Of a DNA stretch of 17,846 nt, positions 8,378 through 15,931 are shown piece after piece. Source of the stretch: CAZWAP01 sp964632005 (GTDB taxonomy: Bacteria; Planctomycetota; Phycisphaerae; Sedimentisphaerales; Anaerobacaceae); contig CAZWAP010000047.1 in NCBI GenBank assembly GCA_964632005.1, forward strand, positions 1-17,846, written 5' to 3'. How positions within the stretch are numbered: position 1 is the stretch's first letter; every line of letters starts with the position of its first letter. The position numbers and the translations under genes are program-made. The notes beneath the pieces were generated by a model. It ran no database searches. It saw only the letters and a program-made list of their open reading frames with translations, and had not been told where the DNA came from.

Positions 8378-8518
8378 GCCCCCATATTAAATCGGTAACG
8401 GTCTTGTGTCTGCTGGGAGGCGCAACGGAGGCTGGCATCGCAGGTGCCGGTTGTATCGGTGATGATTCGGCGAGGTTTGCCCCGTTGCTAACCTAAGCGA
8501 CGCTTTCGGAGCGATCTT
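8370..8518 (+). other. Leader with possible structured elements
   Basis: GATACAA (8370-8376) and TTGTATC (8451-8457) form a perfect 7-base inverted repeat enclosing about 74 bases. Inside are a possible stem (GCCCCC near 8379 with GGGAGGC near 8415-8421, one bulge) and a hairpin (CTGGCA/TGCCGG, about 8432-8450). A small CGCT-TTCGG-AGCG hairpin lies at about 8501-8513. Pairs of this length are expected by chance in a spacer this size, and the left arm overlaps the candidate -10 box. I do not recognise a known riboswitch; a molybdenum-cofactor RNA would make sense here, but the sequence does not obviously match. Confidence 0.2.
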
Positions 8519-8531
8519 CAAGAACAAATCA

Positions 8532-8759
8532 ATGGAAAAGTTTACTACGCAGAGATACGAGCACCTTCTCACCAAGTTTGGCGAGGTTTGCCGGGAGAAC
8601 CTCTTTACGTTCCTGGGGAGGGTTCAGGATACATTTGGATACGTTCCAAGAGAGGTTGTCCGGGATGTTGCAGCGAGGGTCGGTTTGTCGGAGACGCGGA
8701 TTTACGGTGCTCTGACGTCCTACAGGGACTTCGACGTGCATCCGGAAGGCGACGGGTAA
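8532..8759 (+). CDS. Short NuoE-like protein, helical domain only
   Basis: 75 residues resembling the N-terminal helical domain of NuoE/HndA-type subunits: LFTFLGRVQDTFGYVPREVV (residues 24-43), then VGLSETRIYGALTSY. A full NuoE is about 155-170 residues and continues into a thioredoxin-like fold with four cysteines for a [2Fe-2S] cluster. This protein stops just where that fold would start (HPEGDG then TAA), and the next gene begins one base later. There is no cysteine-rich remnant downstream, so it looks like a clean domain loss and not a frameshift. It has one cysteine (C20) and no cluster motif. It may be a structural partner of the NuoF-like subunit. No clear ribosome site precedes the ATG. 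Confidence 0.75.
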   Translation: MEKFTTQRYEHLLTKFGEVCRENLFTFLGRVQDTFGYVPREVVRDVAARVGLSETRIYGALTSYRDFDVHPEGDG

Positions 8760-8760
8760 T

Positions 8761-10023
8761 ATGAAGGAAATAAAGCTACTGACACGCCGGGTAGGCCGAT
8801 ATGATGTGCTGGATGTAAAGGCTTATGAGGCGGACGGGGGTCTGACGGGGCTAAGGCGTGCACTTGCCGAGTGCCCCGAATACGTTATCGACCAGGTCGA
8901 GCAATCGGGCCTGGCAGGTCGGGGCGGCGCTGGATTTCCGACGGGGCCTAAGTGGGCGGCAGCCGCTGCGGAAAAACAGCAGCCCAAGTACTTCATCTGC
9001 AACGCTGAAGAAGGCGAACTCGGGACGTTCAAGGACAAAGTTCTGCTTGACGGAGACCCCTGGCTTGTGCTCGAAGGTATCCTGCTGGGTGCTTATGCGA
9101 TTGGCGCAAAGCAGGCTTACATCTACATAAGGGGAGAGTATGAAGACAGTATCAATCTCTGGGGGAAGCTGGTCGTCGAGGCTGGAAAGGCGGGACTGCT
9201 GGGCGCGGACATTTTAGGCTCGGAGTTTTCGCTTGATTTGCAGGTGGTAAAGGGCAGGGGATTGTACATAACCGGTGAAGAATTCGCATTGATTAACTCG
9301 CTCGAGACCCGCAGGGCCACGGGCCGGCTGAAACCGCCCTACCCGACCGAAAAGGGGCTGTTCGGGAAGCCGACGGTCGTAAACAACGTGGAGACGGTTG
9401 CAAATGTGCCGGTGATCCTGGCCGAGGGCGTCGAGGCTTATCGGAAATTAGGCGTCGAGGCGGAACCGGGGACAAGGCTGTTTTCGCTCTCGGGCGACGT
9501 CGCGAAGAGCGGTGTTTTTGAAGTGGAAGTTGGCTCGGGGACACTGGCAGAGCTTATTGACGAATTCGGCCAGGGCACAGCGTCGGGCAAGCCCATCAAG
9601 GCGGTTCAGCCGGGCGGGGGAACAAGTGCTTTTCTGCCCAGAACTGCCCTGGGATGCAGCCTTACCACCGAGGCCGTCCGCCGCGCCGGCAGCAGCCTCG
9701 GCACTGCGGGAGTGATGGTTTACGAAGAGGGTAAGAACGCGCTGGATATCATCAGGAGGCTGATGCAGTTCTACGGCTTTGAGTCCTGTGGACGCTGCGC
9801 GCCGTGCCGTATAGGGGTTGTGCGAATGAAGGAAATTATCGAGAAGCTGGCTCGCGGCGAGGGGACGGCAGAGGACCTCCAGCAATTACGCCGGATAGGC
9901 CAGGCTTGCGCGACGGTATCGACTTGCGGAATGGGACAAGCCTTTCCGCTGCCGGTGCTTTCGGCACTGGAGCTTTTCCCGGAGGATTTCGAAGCTGCTG
10001 TCGCCGGGGTCCAAGCCGGCTGA
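8761..10023 (+). CDS. nuoF: NuoF-like NADH-binding diaphorase subunit
   Basis: 420 residues, slightly shorter than E. coli-type NuoF. The FMN/NADH fold shows GRGGAGFPTGPKW (residues 53-65), CNAEEGELGTFKDK (80-93) and GKPTVVNNVET (202-212). The [4Fe-4S] motif is ESCGRCAPCRIG (341-352; C343, C346, C349), with the fourth ligand probably C389. It lacks both the N-terminal thioredoxin-like [2Fe-2S] domain and the C-terminal ferredoxin domain found in several hydrogenase- and FDH-linked relatives. The usual YICGEETALxNSLEG is changed to YITGEEFALINSLET (169-183). It should exchange electrons between NAD(H) and the iron-sulfur chain of the FDH subunit encoded 23 bases downstream. It could use NADP(H) instead; specificity cannot be read here. 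Confidence 0.9.
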   Translation: MKEIKLLTRRVGRYDVLDVKAYEADGGLTGLRRALAECPEYVIDQVEQSGLAGRGGAGFPTGPKWAAAAAEKQQPKYFICNAEEGELGTFKDKVLLDGDPWLVLEGILLGAYAIGAKQAYIYIRGEYEDSINLWGKLVVEAGKAGLLGADILGSEFSLDLQVVKGRGLYITGEEFALINSLETRRATGRLKPPYPTEKGLFGKPTVVNNVETVANVPVILAEGVEAYRKLGVEAEPGTRLFSLSGDVAKSGVFEVEVGSGTLAELIDEFGQGTASGKPIKAVQPGGGTSAFLPRTALGCSLTTEAVRRAGSSLGTAGVMVYEEGKNALDIIRRLMQFYGFESCGRCAPCRIGVVRMKEIIEKLARGEGTAEDLQQLRRIGQACATVSTCGMGQAFPLPVLSALELFPEDFEAAVAGVQAG

Positions 10024-10046
10024 TTGAATCACAGGGCAATCGTACA

Positions 10047-12761
10047 ATGAAACAGGTTTGTCTTACTATTGACGGCATAGACGTGGAGGTCACTGAGGGA
10101 ACGACGATTCTCGAGGCGGCGAAAAGCGTCGGTATTGACATTCCCCACCTGTGCTACGATCGGCGCCTTGAGCCGGCAGGCACGTGTCGGCTGTGTGTGG
10201 TTCAGATAAGCGGACGCGCCGGCCTGACAACATCGTGCAACACACCTGTGGCTGAGGGAATGGAGGTCTGCACCGAGAACGAGGAGATCGCGGCAATACG
10301 AAAAACCGTCCTTGAGTTGATCCTCTCCGAGCACCGGGTGGCCTGTACAACCTGCGATATGGACGGGGCGTGTAAACTTCAGGACTACGCATACCGGTAT
10401 CAGGCGGATGAGGGGCTTTTCGGCCGGCCTGAGCGAAAGCCGGCGAGGCCGAATTATACCACGAACAGCGAAGCGATACTTTACGACCCTGACAAGTGTA
10501 TCCTCTGTGGTTTGTGCGTCAAGTACTGCGAAGAGGTCCAGCGGGTGGAAGCGCTGACCTTTGCCGGCCGTCTCGGACAGATGGAGGTCAGCACCGCGTT
10601 TGGGATCGACCTGACGGAAAGTTCGTGCGTCTTGTGTGGGGGGTGTGTCGAGATTTGTCCTGCTGGGGCGATGCTGGACCGCGCGGCAATAGGTAAGGGC
10701 CGCAGGAAGGACCTGAGAAGCACTCGCACAACCTGCGCCTATTGCGGGGTGGGCTGCCAGATCGACCTTCTTTGCGACCCCAAAACCCGCCGGGTCGTGC
10801 GGGTAGCAAGCCCGGTTGGGTGTGTACCGAACGACGGCAATCTCTGCGTCAAGGGCCGATTTGCGATGGACTTTGTCGGCAGCGACAAGAGGCTCACGCG
10901 GCCTCTTATCAAGCGCGACGGCCGATTCGAGCCCGCGAGCTGGGACCAGGCGATCGACCTTGTTGCCCGCAGGCTCGCCGAGATAAAGGCCGAGCACGGC
11001 CCGGACAGCATCGGCGGGCTTTCCTCGGCAAAGTGCACCAACGAGGACAACTACATCTTCCAGAGATTCATCCGCGCGGTGATAGGCACCAACAACGTTG
11101 ATCACTGTGCCCGGCTCTGTCATGCATCGACCGTTGCCGGTCTTGCCAGGGCGTTCGGCAGCGGAGCTATGACGAATTCCATCGACGAGCTTAAAGGTGC
11201 CGGGTGCATTTTCGTTATCGGCTCGAACACCACCGAGGCGCATCCCGTGATCGGCCTGGTGATAAAGGAGGCAGTCGTCAAGCACGGCGCGGAACTCATC
11301 GTGGCTGACCCCCGCCGCATAGACCTTGCGCGATTTGCGAGGGTCTATATGGCCCAGCGGCCCGGGACCGACGTGGCGCTGATTAACGCGATGATGAACG
11401 TGATCATCGCGGAAGGTTTACTCGACGAAGAATTCATTGAGCAGCGCACCGAGAACTTCGAGGCTCTGGCCGAAGCGGTCAGGGATTTTACGCCCGAGAA
11501 GGCCGAGCAGGTCACCACCGTACCGGCTGAGCGGATTCGCCGGGCAGCTCGTATATATGCCGGCTCGGCCGCCTCCAGTATCGTTTACAGTATGGGTATC
11601 ACCCAGCACACCACCGGGACGGACAACGTGCTGAGCCTTGCGAACCTGGCGATGCTCACGGGCAATGTGGGCAAGGAATCGGCCGGTGTAAACCCACTTC
11701 GCGGCCAGAACAACGTCCAGGGTGCCTGCGACCTGGGTGCCCTGCCGAACGTATATCCTGGATACCAATCTGTTGAGGACGAGACGCTCAGGGCCAAGTT
11801 CGAGGCCGCCTGGGGCAGGAAGCTCCCGCCGAAAAAAGGCCTGACGGTCGTCGAGATGTTTCACGCCGTGGAAACAGGTGATATAAAGGCCCTTTACATA
11901 ATGGGCGAGAATCCGGCCCTGTCGGACCCCAATCTCAACAGGACCCGCAAGGCGCTGGCCTCGGTCGGTTTTCTGGTTGTCCAGGATATATTTCTTTCCG
12001 AGACGGCGCAGTACGCCGATGTCGTTCTGCCGTCGCTGTGCTTTGCGGAGAAGGACGGCACCTTCACGAACACCGAACGGCGGGTACAGAGGGTTCGAAA
12101 GGCCATAGAGCCGCCGGGCCAGGCCCGCGACGACTGGCGGATCATCTGCGAGCTGGCAGATAGGATGGGCTACCCGATGAGTTATCAGTGTGCCGGCAAG
12201 ATAATGGATGAGATCGCCTCGCTGACGCCGATCTACGGCGGCATCTCGTTCGACCGGATCGACTCGGTCGGCCTGCAGTGGCCCTGCCCGGACGAGAATC
12301 ATCCCGGAACGAAATACCTGCACAAGGGGAAGTTCACCCGCGGCAAGGGGAGGTTCCACGCCGTTGAATTCAAGGAGCCCGCCGAGCTGCCGGGCAAGAA
12401 GTACCCGTTCGTGTTGTCCACCGGCAGGCTGCTGTACCAGTTCCATACCGGCACTATGACCCGCAAATCAGCCGCCATAAACCAGGTCTCACCAACCGGC
12501 TTTGTCGAGATACACACCGACGACGCAAAGAAGCTCGGAATCTCCGATGGACAGAAGGTGGAGGTCATTACCAGCCGGGGTAAAGTTACCACGTCAGCCA
12601 GGGTCACAGAGAATATTGGCAAAGGCTGGCTGTTTATGCCTTTCCATTTCGAGGAAGGCCCGGCCAATATGCTCACGATCGATGAGCTTGATCCGCTGGC
12701 CAAGATACCCGAATACAAGGTCTGCGCGGCCGACATCCGAAAGGCTGACGAGGCCAGTTGA
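10047..12761 (+). CDS. fdhA: Formate dehydrogenase catalytic subunit, Cys type
   Basis: 904 residues from the ATG at 10047, preceded by AGGG at 10033-10036; the frame is open further upstream but only inside nuoF. NuoG-like N-terminus: [2Fe-2S] cysteines C36, C47, C50 and C64; a His-Cys3 site (H96, C100, C103, C109); and two [4Fe-4S] motifs (C151-C161, C194-C204). The molybdopterin domain has its own cluster (C230, C233, C237, C267). The active-site metal ligand is C358, encoded TGT, followed by H359 (ARLCHAST). The motif PLRGQNNVQGACDLGALPN is characteristic of formate dehydrogenases, and the C-terminal cofactor-binding domain is present. It is cytoplasmic, with no Tat signal. Order and make-up (NuoE-, NuoF-like, then this) recall soluble NAD-dependent FDHs of the FdsGBA/FdhGBA kind. 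It may run as a CO2 reductase. No fdhD or cofactor genes adjoin it. Confidence 0.93.
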   Translation: MKQVCLTIDGIDVEVTEGTTILEAAKSVGIDIPHLCYDRRLEPAGTCRLCVVQISGRAGLTTSCNTPVAEGMEVCTENEEIAAIRKTVLELILSEHRVACTTCDMDGACKLQDYAYRYQADEGLFGRPERKPARPNYTTNSEAILYDPDKCILCGLCVKYCEEVQRVEALTFAGRLGQMEVSTAFGIDLTESSCVLCGGCVEICPAGAMLDRAAIGKGRRKDLRSTRTTCAYCGVGCQIDLLCDPKTRRVVRVASPVGCVPNDGNLCVKGRFAMDFVGSDKRLTRPLIKRDGRFEPASWDQAIDLVARRLAEIKAEHGPDSIGGLSSAKCTNEDNYIFQRFIRAVIGTNNVDHCARLCHASTVAGLARAFGSGAMTNSIDELKGAGCIFVIGSNTTEAHPVIGLVIKEAVVKHGAELIVADPRRIDLARFARVYMAQRPGTDVALINAMMNVIIAEGLLDEEFIEQRTENFEALAEAVRDFTPEKAEQVTTVPAERIRRAARIYAGSAASSIVYSMGITQHTTGTDNVLSLANLAMLTGNVGKESAGVNPLRGQNNVQGACDLGALPNVYPGYQSVEDETLRAKFEAAWGRKLPPKKGLTVVEMFHAVETGDIKALYIMGENPALSDPNLNRTRKALASVGFLVVQDIFLSETAQYADVVLPSLCFAEKDGTFTNTERRVQRVRKAIEPPGQARDDWRIICELADRMGYPMSYQCAGKIMDEIASLTPIYGGISFDRIDSVGLQWPCPDENHPGTKYLHKGKFTRGKGRFHAVEFKEPAELPGKKYPFVLSTGRLLYQFHTGTMTRKSAAINQVSPTGFVEIHTDDAKKLGISDGQKVEVITSRGKVTTSARVTENIGKGWLFMPFHFEEGPANMLTIDELDPLAKIPEYKVCAADIRKADEAS

Positions 12762-12867
12762 CTCGACTGAATAGGGGGACGCCGGGAAGCGCTTTGGTTT
12801 AGTATCGGCAGTAAATTGAACACGCCAGCGATGTAAGTGCCCGGCGGGTCTTTTCAGCCCACGGCTC

Positions 12868-14196
12868 TCAGTCCTGCAGTCTTATCCGGATGCTGTTTGC
12901 GTGTGCGTCCAGGCCCTCGACTTCAGCCAGGCGGATGATATCGGCGGCGCTTCGGGCCAGCTGCTCCCGGTCGTACTCGATGATGCTTATCGATTTGACG
13001 AAGTCGTTGCTGGTCAGGGCGCTGGCGAATTTGGCCCTGGCGCCGGTGGGGAGGGTATGGCTCGGACCGGCCCAGTAGTCTCCGACCGCAACGGGCGTGT
13101 GAGGGCCGATGAAGATCGCCCCGGCGTTGCTTATTCTCTCGGCGATTTGTCTGCTCATATCGCCGCACTGGACCTCAAGGTGCTCGCTGGCGAACTCGTC
13201 GGCAATCTGGATCGCGTGGTCGATTCCGGCAAGCACGAAGATCCGGCTGAATTTCTTGAGAGACTGCAGGGCCTGCTGTGCCCGGGCAAGCCGGCTGAGC
13301 TGTTTTTTGAGCTCCTCCAACACGGCCTTTCCGAGCTGCTGTGAATCGGTAAGTACAATGGCGCTGCTGTCCGTGCCGTGCTCGGCCTGGCTGAGCATAT
13401 CGGCGGCGACCCACGCTGGCTCGGCCTGGTCGTTGGCCACGATGAGCACCTCGCTGGGGCCGGCGACCGAGTCGATGGCCACGTAATCGCCCGAGACGTT
13501 CTTCTTGGCGGACTGGACCCACCTATTGCCGGGCCCGACGATCTTGTCAACCTTGGGAATCGTCTGCGTCCCGTGCGCCAGGGCCGCTACGGCCTGTGCT
13601 CCGCCGAGCCGGTATACCTCCTCGATGCCCAGTTCATAACAGACCCCAAGGATCACCGGGTGAATACTGCCCTGGTATCTCGGTGGAGAGGCAACCGCAA
13701 TCTCCCGCACTCCCGCCACCTGGGCCGGCACCACGGTCATAATCACGCTTGAGGGCAGAGGCGCCGCAGCCCCAGGCACACAAACTCCGATACGTCTTAT
13801 CGGCGTGTATTTTATGCCCGTCCCGCCGGACTGGCCCGGCCCCGCGCCTATGAATATCCGCCGCTGATATTCCCTGACGTTTTCAATCGCGCCGCGAACA
13901 GACTCCAGGACCGCCCTGTCCATATCCTCGTGCGCGCTGTTAAGCTCGTCTGCGCCGAGGCGGAACTGGTCGGGCCTGAGCCTGACTCCGTCGAAGCGTT
14001 CGGTGTAATCGGCGACGGCGTCATCTCCTCTTTCGGCGACGCCGCGTAGAATATCCACCACGGCTTTGCTTTCGGCGCTGTCGTAGCCGGCAAACCTCGC
14101 GGCCAGCATCATCTCGCCGCGAAAGGCCCGTATTTTTTCGTCGAAGTCTGGTTCGTCCGATGCAATAACAAGGATTTGGTCGAGTTCGTTGCTCAT
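12868..14196 (-). CDS. hisD: Histidinol dehydrogenase (HisD)
   Basis: 442 residues, the usual length (about 430). Catalyses the last two steps of histidine synthesis, histidinol to histidine with two NAD+. By alignment from memory with the E. coli enzyme, the zinc ligands Q270, H273 (LSQAEHGTDS), D373 (VGDYWAGPSHTLPT) and H432 (GLDAHANSIR) and the catalytic pair E338-H339 (SEHLE) are all present. GPGNRWVQSAKKNV (221-234) and DSVAGPSEVLIVAN (242-255) are conserved blocks. The ATG at 14196 has AGGAG 13 bases upstream, slightly distant. It is the last gene of the minus-strand block, 54 bases after the preceding gene, and converges on fdhA with a 106-base gap. No other his gene is nearby. Confidence 0.96.
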   Translation of the reverse strand: MSNELDQILVIASDEPDFDEKIRAFRGEMMLAARFAGYDSAESKAVVDILRGVAERGDDAVADYTERFDGVRLRPDQFRLGADELNSAHEDMDRAVLESVRGAIENVREYQRRIFIGAGPGQSGGTGIKYTPIRRIGVCVPGAAAPLPSSVIMTVVPAQVAGVREIAVASPPRYQGSIHPVILGVCYELGIEEVYRLGGAQAVAALAHGTQTIPKVDKIVGPGNRWVQSAKKNVSGDYVAIDSVAGPSEVLIVANDQAEPAWVAADMLSQAEHGTDSSAIVLTDSQQLGKAVLEELKKQLSRLARAQQALQSLKKFSRIFVLAGIDHAIQIADEFASEHLEVQCGDMSRQIAERISNAGAIFIGPHTPVAVGDYWAGPSHTLPTGARAKFASALTSNDFVKSISIIEYDREQLARSAADIIRLAEVEGLDAHANSIRIRLQD

Positions 14197-14250
14197 TCTG
14201 GCAAGCAGACTCCTTGTTCTCTTGGTCTGCCACGGGGCTGACGGGCTGGC

Positions 14251-15393
14251 TTACCAGCCGAAGTTGCCGTGGCTGTACACGCGTGTTGCTTTTTGCAGCA
14301 GCAGGTATTGTCTGCCTTTGAATTCGGTTCTTATGCCTGCGATCTTGAACCGGACCTGGTTAAGCTCCGCCTTTTCTCTGGTCTCGGTCAATTCGAGCAC
14401 TTCGTTGGGCAGTGGCTCGAACGCAACATCCTGCACGCTCAGGCCGTAGGCGTCGAGCACAAACAAGGGCCGGCCGTTTTTCTGCCTGACCAGCACGGCT
14501 GTCCTGTCAGCCAGGACGGAGTCCAGCTTTGCTTGAGGCGGTCTGGGGGGCTTGGGCCTGTCGGCCTGCTGTGAACCTGCCTTTTTCTGCTGTTCCGGCC
14601 CGCCTTGGGCCTCCTTTGCGGGGGCCGGAGCTTTGCCGCCGGTCGCCGCCGGCGCCTGGGCGAGCTTCTGGGGCTGCGGTTGGTTTTGCTCAGCTTGCTG
14701 CGGCTCGGGCTTTGGCGGTATCTTCCGGGGCAGGTAGATCTTCTTGTTCTTTATCTTCTGCAGCACCTCCGGGGGTACCTCGAGCACGCCATTTGGCTCT
14801 GCCAGCAGCTTGCGCACTTGCCGGGCTTGCAAAGGTGCCGGCTCGACGGGGCCGGTGGAGGCTTTAGCGGGTGGCGCGTTCGGCTCTTGCCGATTCTGTG
14901 GGCCGTTTGGCTCGCTCGGCGCGGCCGGTTCTTCGACAACGTGGGGCTGTACCGGTTCGTTCGGTTCTTTCGATTCCCCGGGCTCGGGCGGTGCGACCTC
15001 GACGACCGGCAGGAAAAGTTCGGGAAAGATGTAATTGGCGCCTCTGTACTTGGTCACCCTGCCCCACAGCCTGTACGTATCGCCGGGGCGCAATCTGGCG
15101 TCGGCGATGAGTTTTTCCAAGCTTGTTGAAGGCAGCAGTTGCAGCTTTGTCCCGGCCTTGACGACATTTGTCAAGTCGTTGACGTCGGCGCCGAGCTCGA
15201 ACAGCCAGGCCCGGTCGTGGCCGAACCTGATGTAGCGCTCGCTGGCGGTCTCGGCGTGCTCGCTGAGCCTTCCCTCGATGCCCGTCAGAGCGAAGCCGTC
15301 GCGCAGGAGCCCTGCTGCAGCCACACCACCGGCTGGCGCCGGTGCGACCAAGGCAGTCGCCAGTATCGTCAAGATCAGTGCTGTTTTATCCAT
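14251..15393 (-). CDS. Exported low-complexity protein of unknown function
   Basis: 380 residues; I do not recognise a named family. Residues 1-27 look like a signal peptide (charged start, hydrophobic core ALILTILATALVA, Ala/Gly-rich cleavage region). Residues about 35-133 form a compact, beta-rich-looking module ending LWGRVTKYRGANYIFPELFL (109-128). Residues about 134-288 are a low-complexity linker rich in Pro, Glu, Gln, Ala and Asn, with EPNEP, EPNGP and EPNAP units and one less repetitive island at about 190-225. Residues about 290-380 form a second module with IAGIRTEFKGRQYLLLQKAT (351-370) and the end YSHGNFGW. Both modules share an R-x-x-[KE]-[YF]-[RK]-G-x-x-Y pattern. The start overlaps the LOG-gene stop by 8 bases. 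A 6-base inverted repeat (14244-14249/14254-14259) spans its stop codon. Confidence 0.8.
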   Translation of the reverse strand: MDKTALILTILATALVAPAPAGGVAAAGLLRDGFALTGIEGRLSEHAETASERYIRFGHDRAWLFELGADVNDLTNVVKAGTKLQLLPSTSLEKLIADARLRPGDTYRLWGRVTKYRGANYIFPELFLPVVEVAPPEPGESKEPNEPVQPHVVEEPAAPSEPNGPQNRQEPNAPPAKASTGPVEPAPLQARQVRKLLAEPNGVLEVPPEVLQKIKNKKIYLPRKIPPKPEPQQAEQNQPQPQKLAQAPAATGGKAPAPAKEAQGGPEQQKKAGSQQADRPKPPRPPQAKLDSVLADRTAVLVRQKNGRPLFVLDAYGLSVQDVAFEPLPNEVLELTETREKAELNQVRFKIAGIRTEFKGRQYLLLQKATRVYSHGNFGW

Positions 15394-15931
15394 TTTGTCT
15401 GCTGCGTGCGCCCAACCGCTCTATTATCATTTTGGCTGCTTGCTCCGGGCCGTCTGCCGGAGTCAGGTATCTACTGCTGCTGGCGTCGTCGCGGGCGACG
15501 ATGTCGACCAGCGGTTTCCAGAATCCGCCGACGAGTATAATCGGTTTGTCGCCCTGGAGAAAGCCCTTGTTCTTCAGCTCCCAGACCATTGCCAGCTCGA
15601 GTAAGGTGCCGGTTCCTCCGGGCAAGACGATGTAGCCCTGTCCCAGCTGGATGAGTTTGGCAAGGCGTTCGGGCAGCGATTCGGTGACGATCTGGCGTGT
15701 TATGTACTGGTTTGGCCTGGCCTTGAAGGCCGAGCAGGTTACACCGATAACCTGGCCGCCGGCGTCTGCAGCGCCCCTGGCAGCGGCCAGCATTGTGCCT
15801 GTGTATCCGCCGTTGGCGATGGTTATGCCGGCCGAGGCCAGGGCCCGGCCGACGAGGTAGGCCTGCTCGTAGGCCGGCTCGCCCGCTTTGGCGCGACCCG
15901 TCCCGAAAAGGGTAATGATTTGCTCATCCAT
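15386..15931 (-). CDS. LOG-family (SLOG fold) nucleotide-binding protein
   Basis: 181 residues from the ATG at 15931; a longer frame reaches 16015, but that part is a cysteine- and arginine-rich shadow of the aconitase C-terminus. The hallmark PGGTGTLLE (residues 104-112) is the PGGxGTxxE motif of LOG/'lysine decarboxylase-like' proteins, and ANGGYTGTMLAAARGA (39-54) is the matching nucleotide-binding loop. Family members often cleave ribose 5-phosphate from nucleoside monophosphates (cytokinin activation in plants), but the bacterial subgroup here has no sure function. The gene overlaps aconitase upstream and the exported protein downstream by 8 bases each, so it is co-translated with both. 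Confidence 0.88.
   Translation of the reverse strand: MDEQIITLFGTGRAKAGEPAYEQAYLVGRALASAGITIANGGYTGTMLAAARGAADAGGQVIGVTCSAFKARPNQYITRQIVTESLPERLAKLIQLGQGYIVLPGGTGTLLELAMVWELKNKGFLQGDKPIILVGGFWKPLVDIVARDDASSSRYLTPADGPEQAAKMIIERLGARSRQNG

Noticed and set aside
8236..8496. 86-codon plus-strand frame after metF
   Set aside because: It starts inside metF, runs through the probable terminator and promoter, has a Cys/Arg/Ala-rich composition and resembles no protein I know.
8532..8760. Frameshift or pseudogene explanation for the short NuoE-like gene
   Set aside because: No continuation of the [2Fe-2S] domain appears in any frame downstream; the stop is followed immediately by an intact nuoF-like start.
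11118..11120. Selenocysteine at the FDH active site
   Set aside because: The codon is TGT, not TGA, and no in-frame TGA occurs in the gene.
10029..11285. 418-codon minus-strand frame opposite fdhA
   Set aside because: Antisense shadow of a gene with complete cofactor motifs; no family features and an odd, Arg/Pro/Ala-rich composition.
12762..12867. Possible terminator between the convergent fdhA and hisD
   Set aside because: Only a very short GC stem (CCC-GGC-GGG) followed by TCTTTT is visible near 12840-12855; too weak to call, although termination must occur nearby in both directions.
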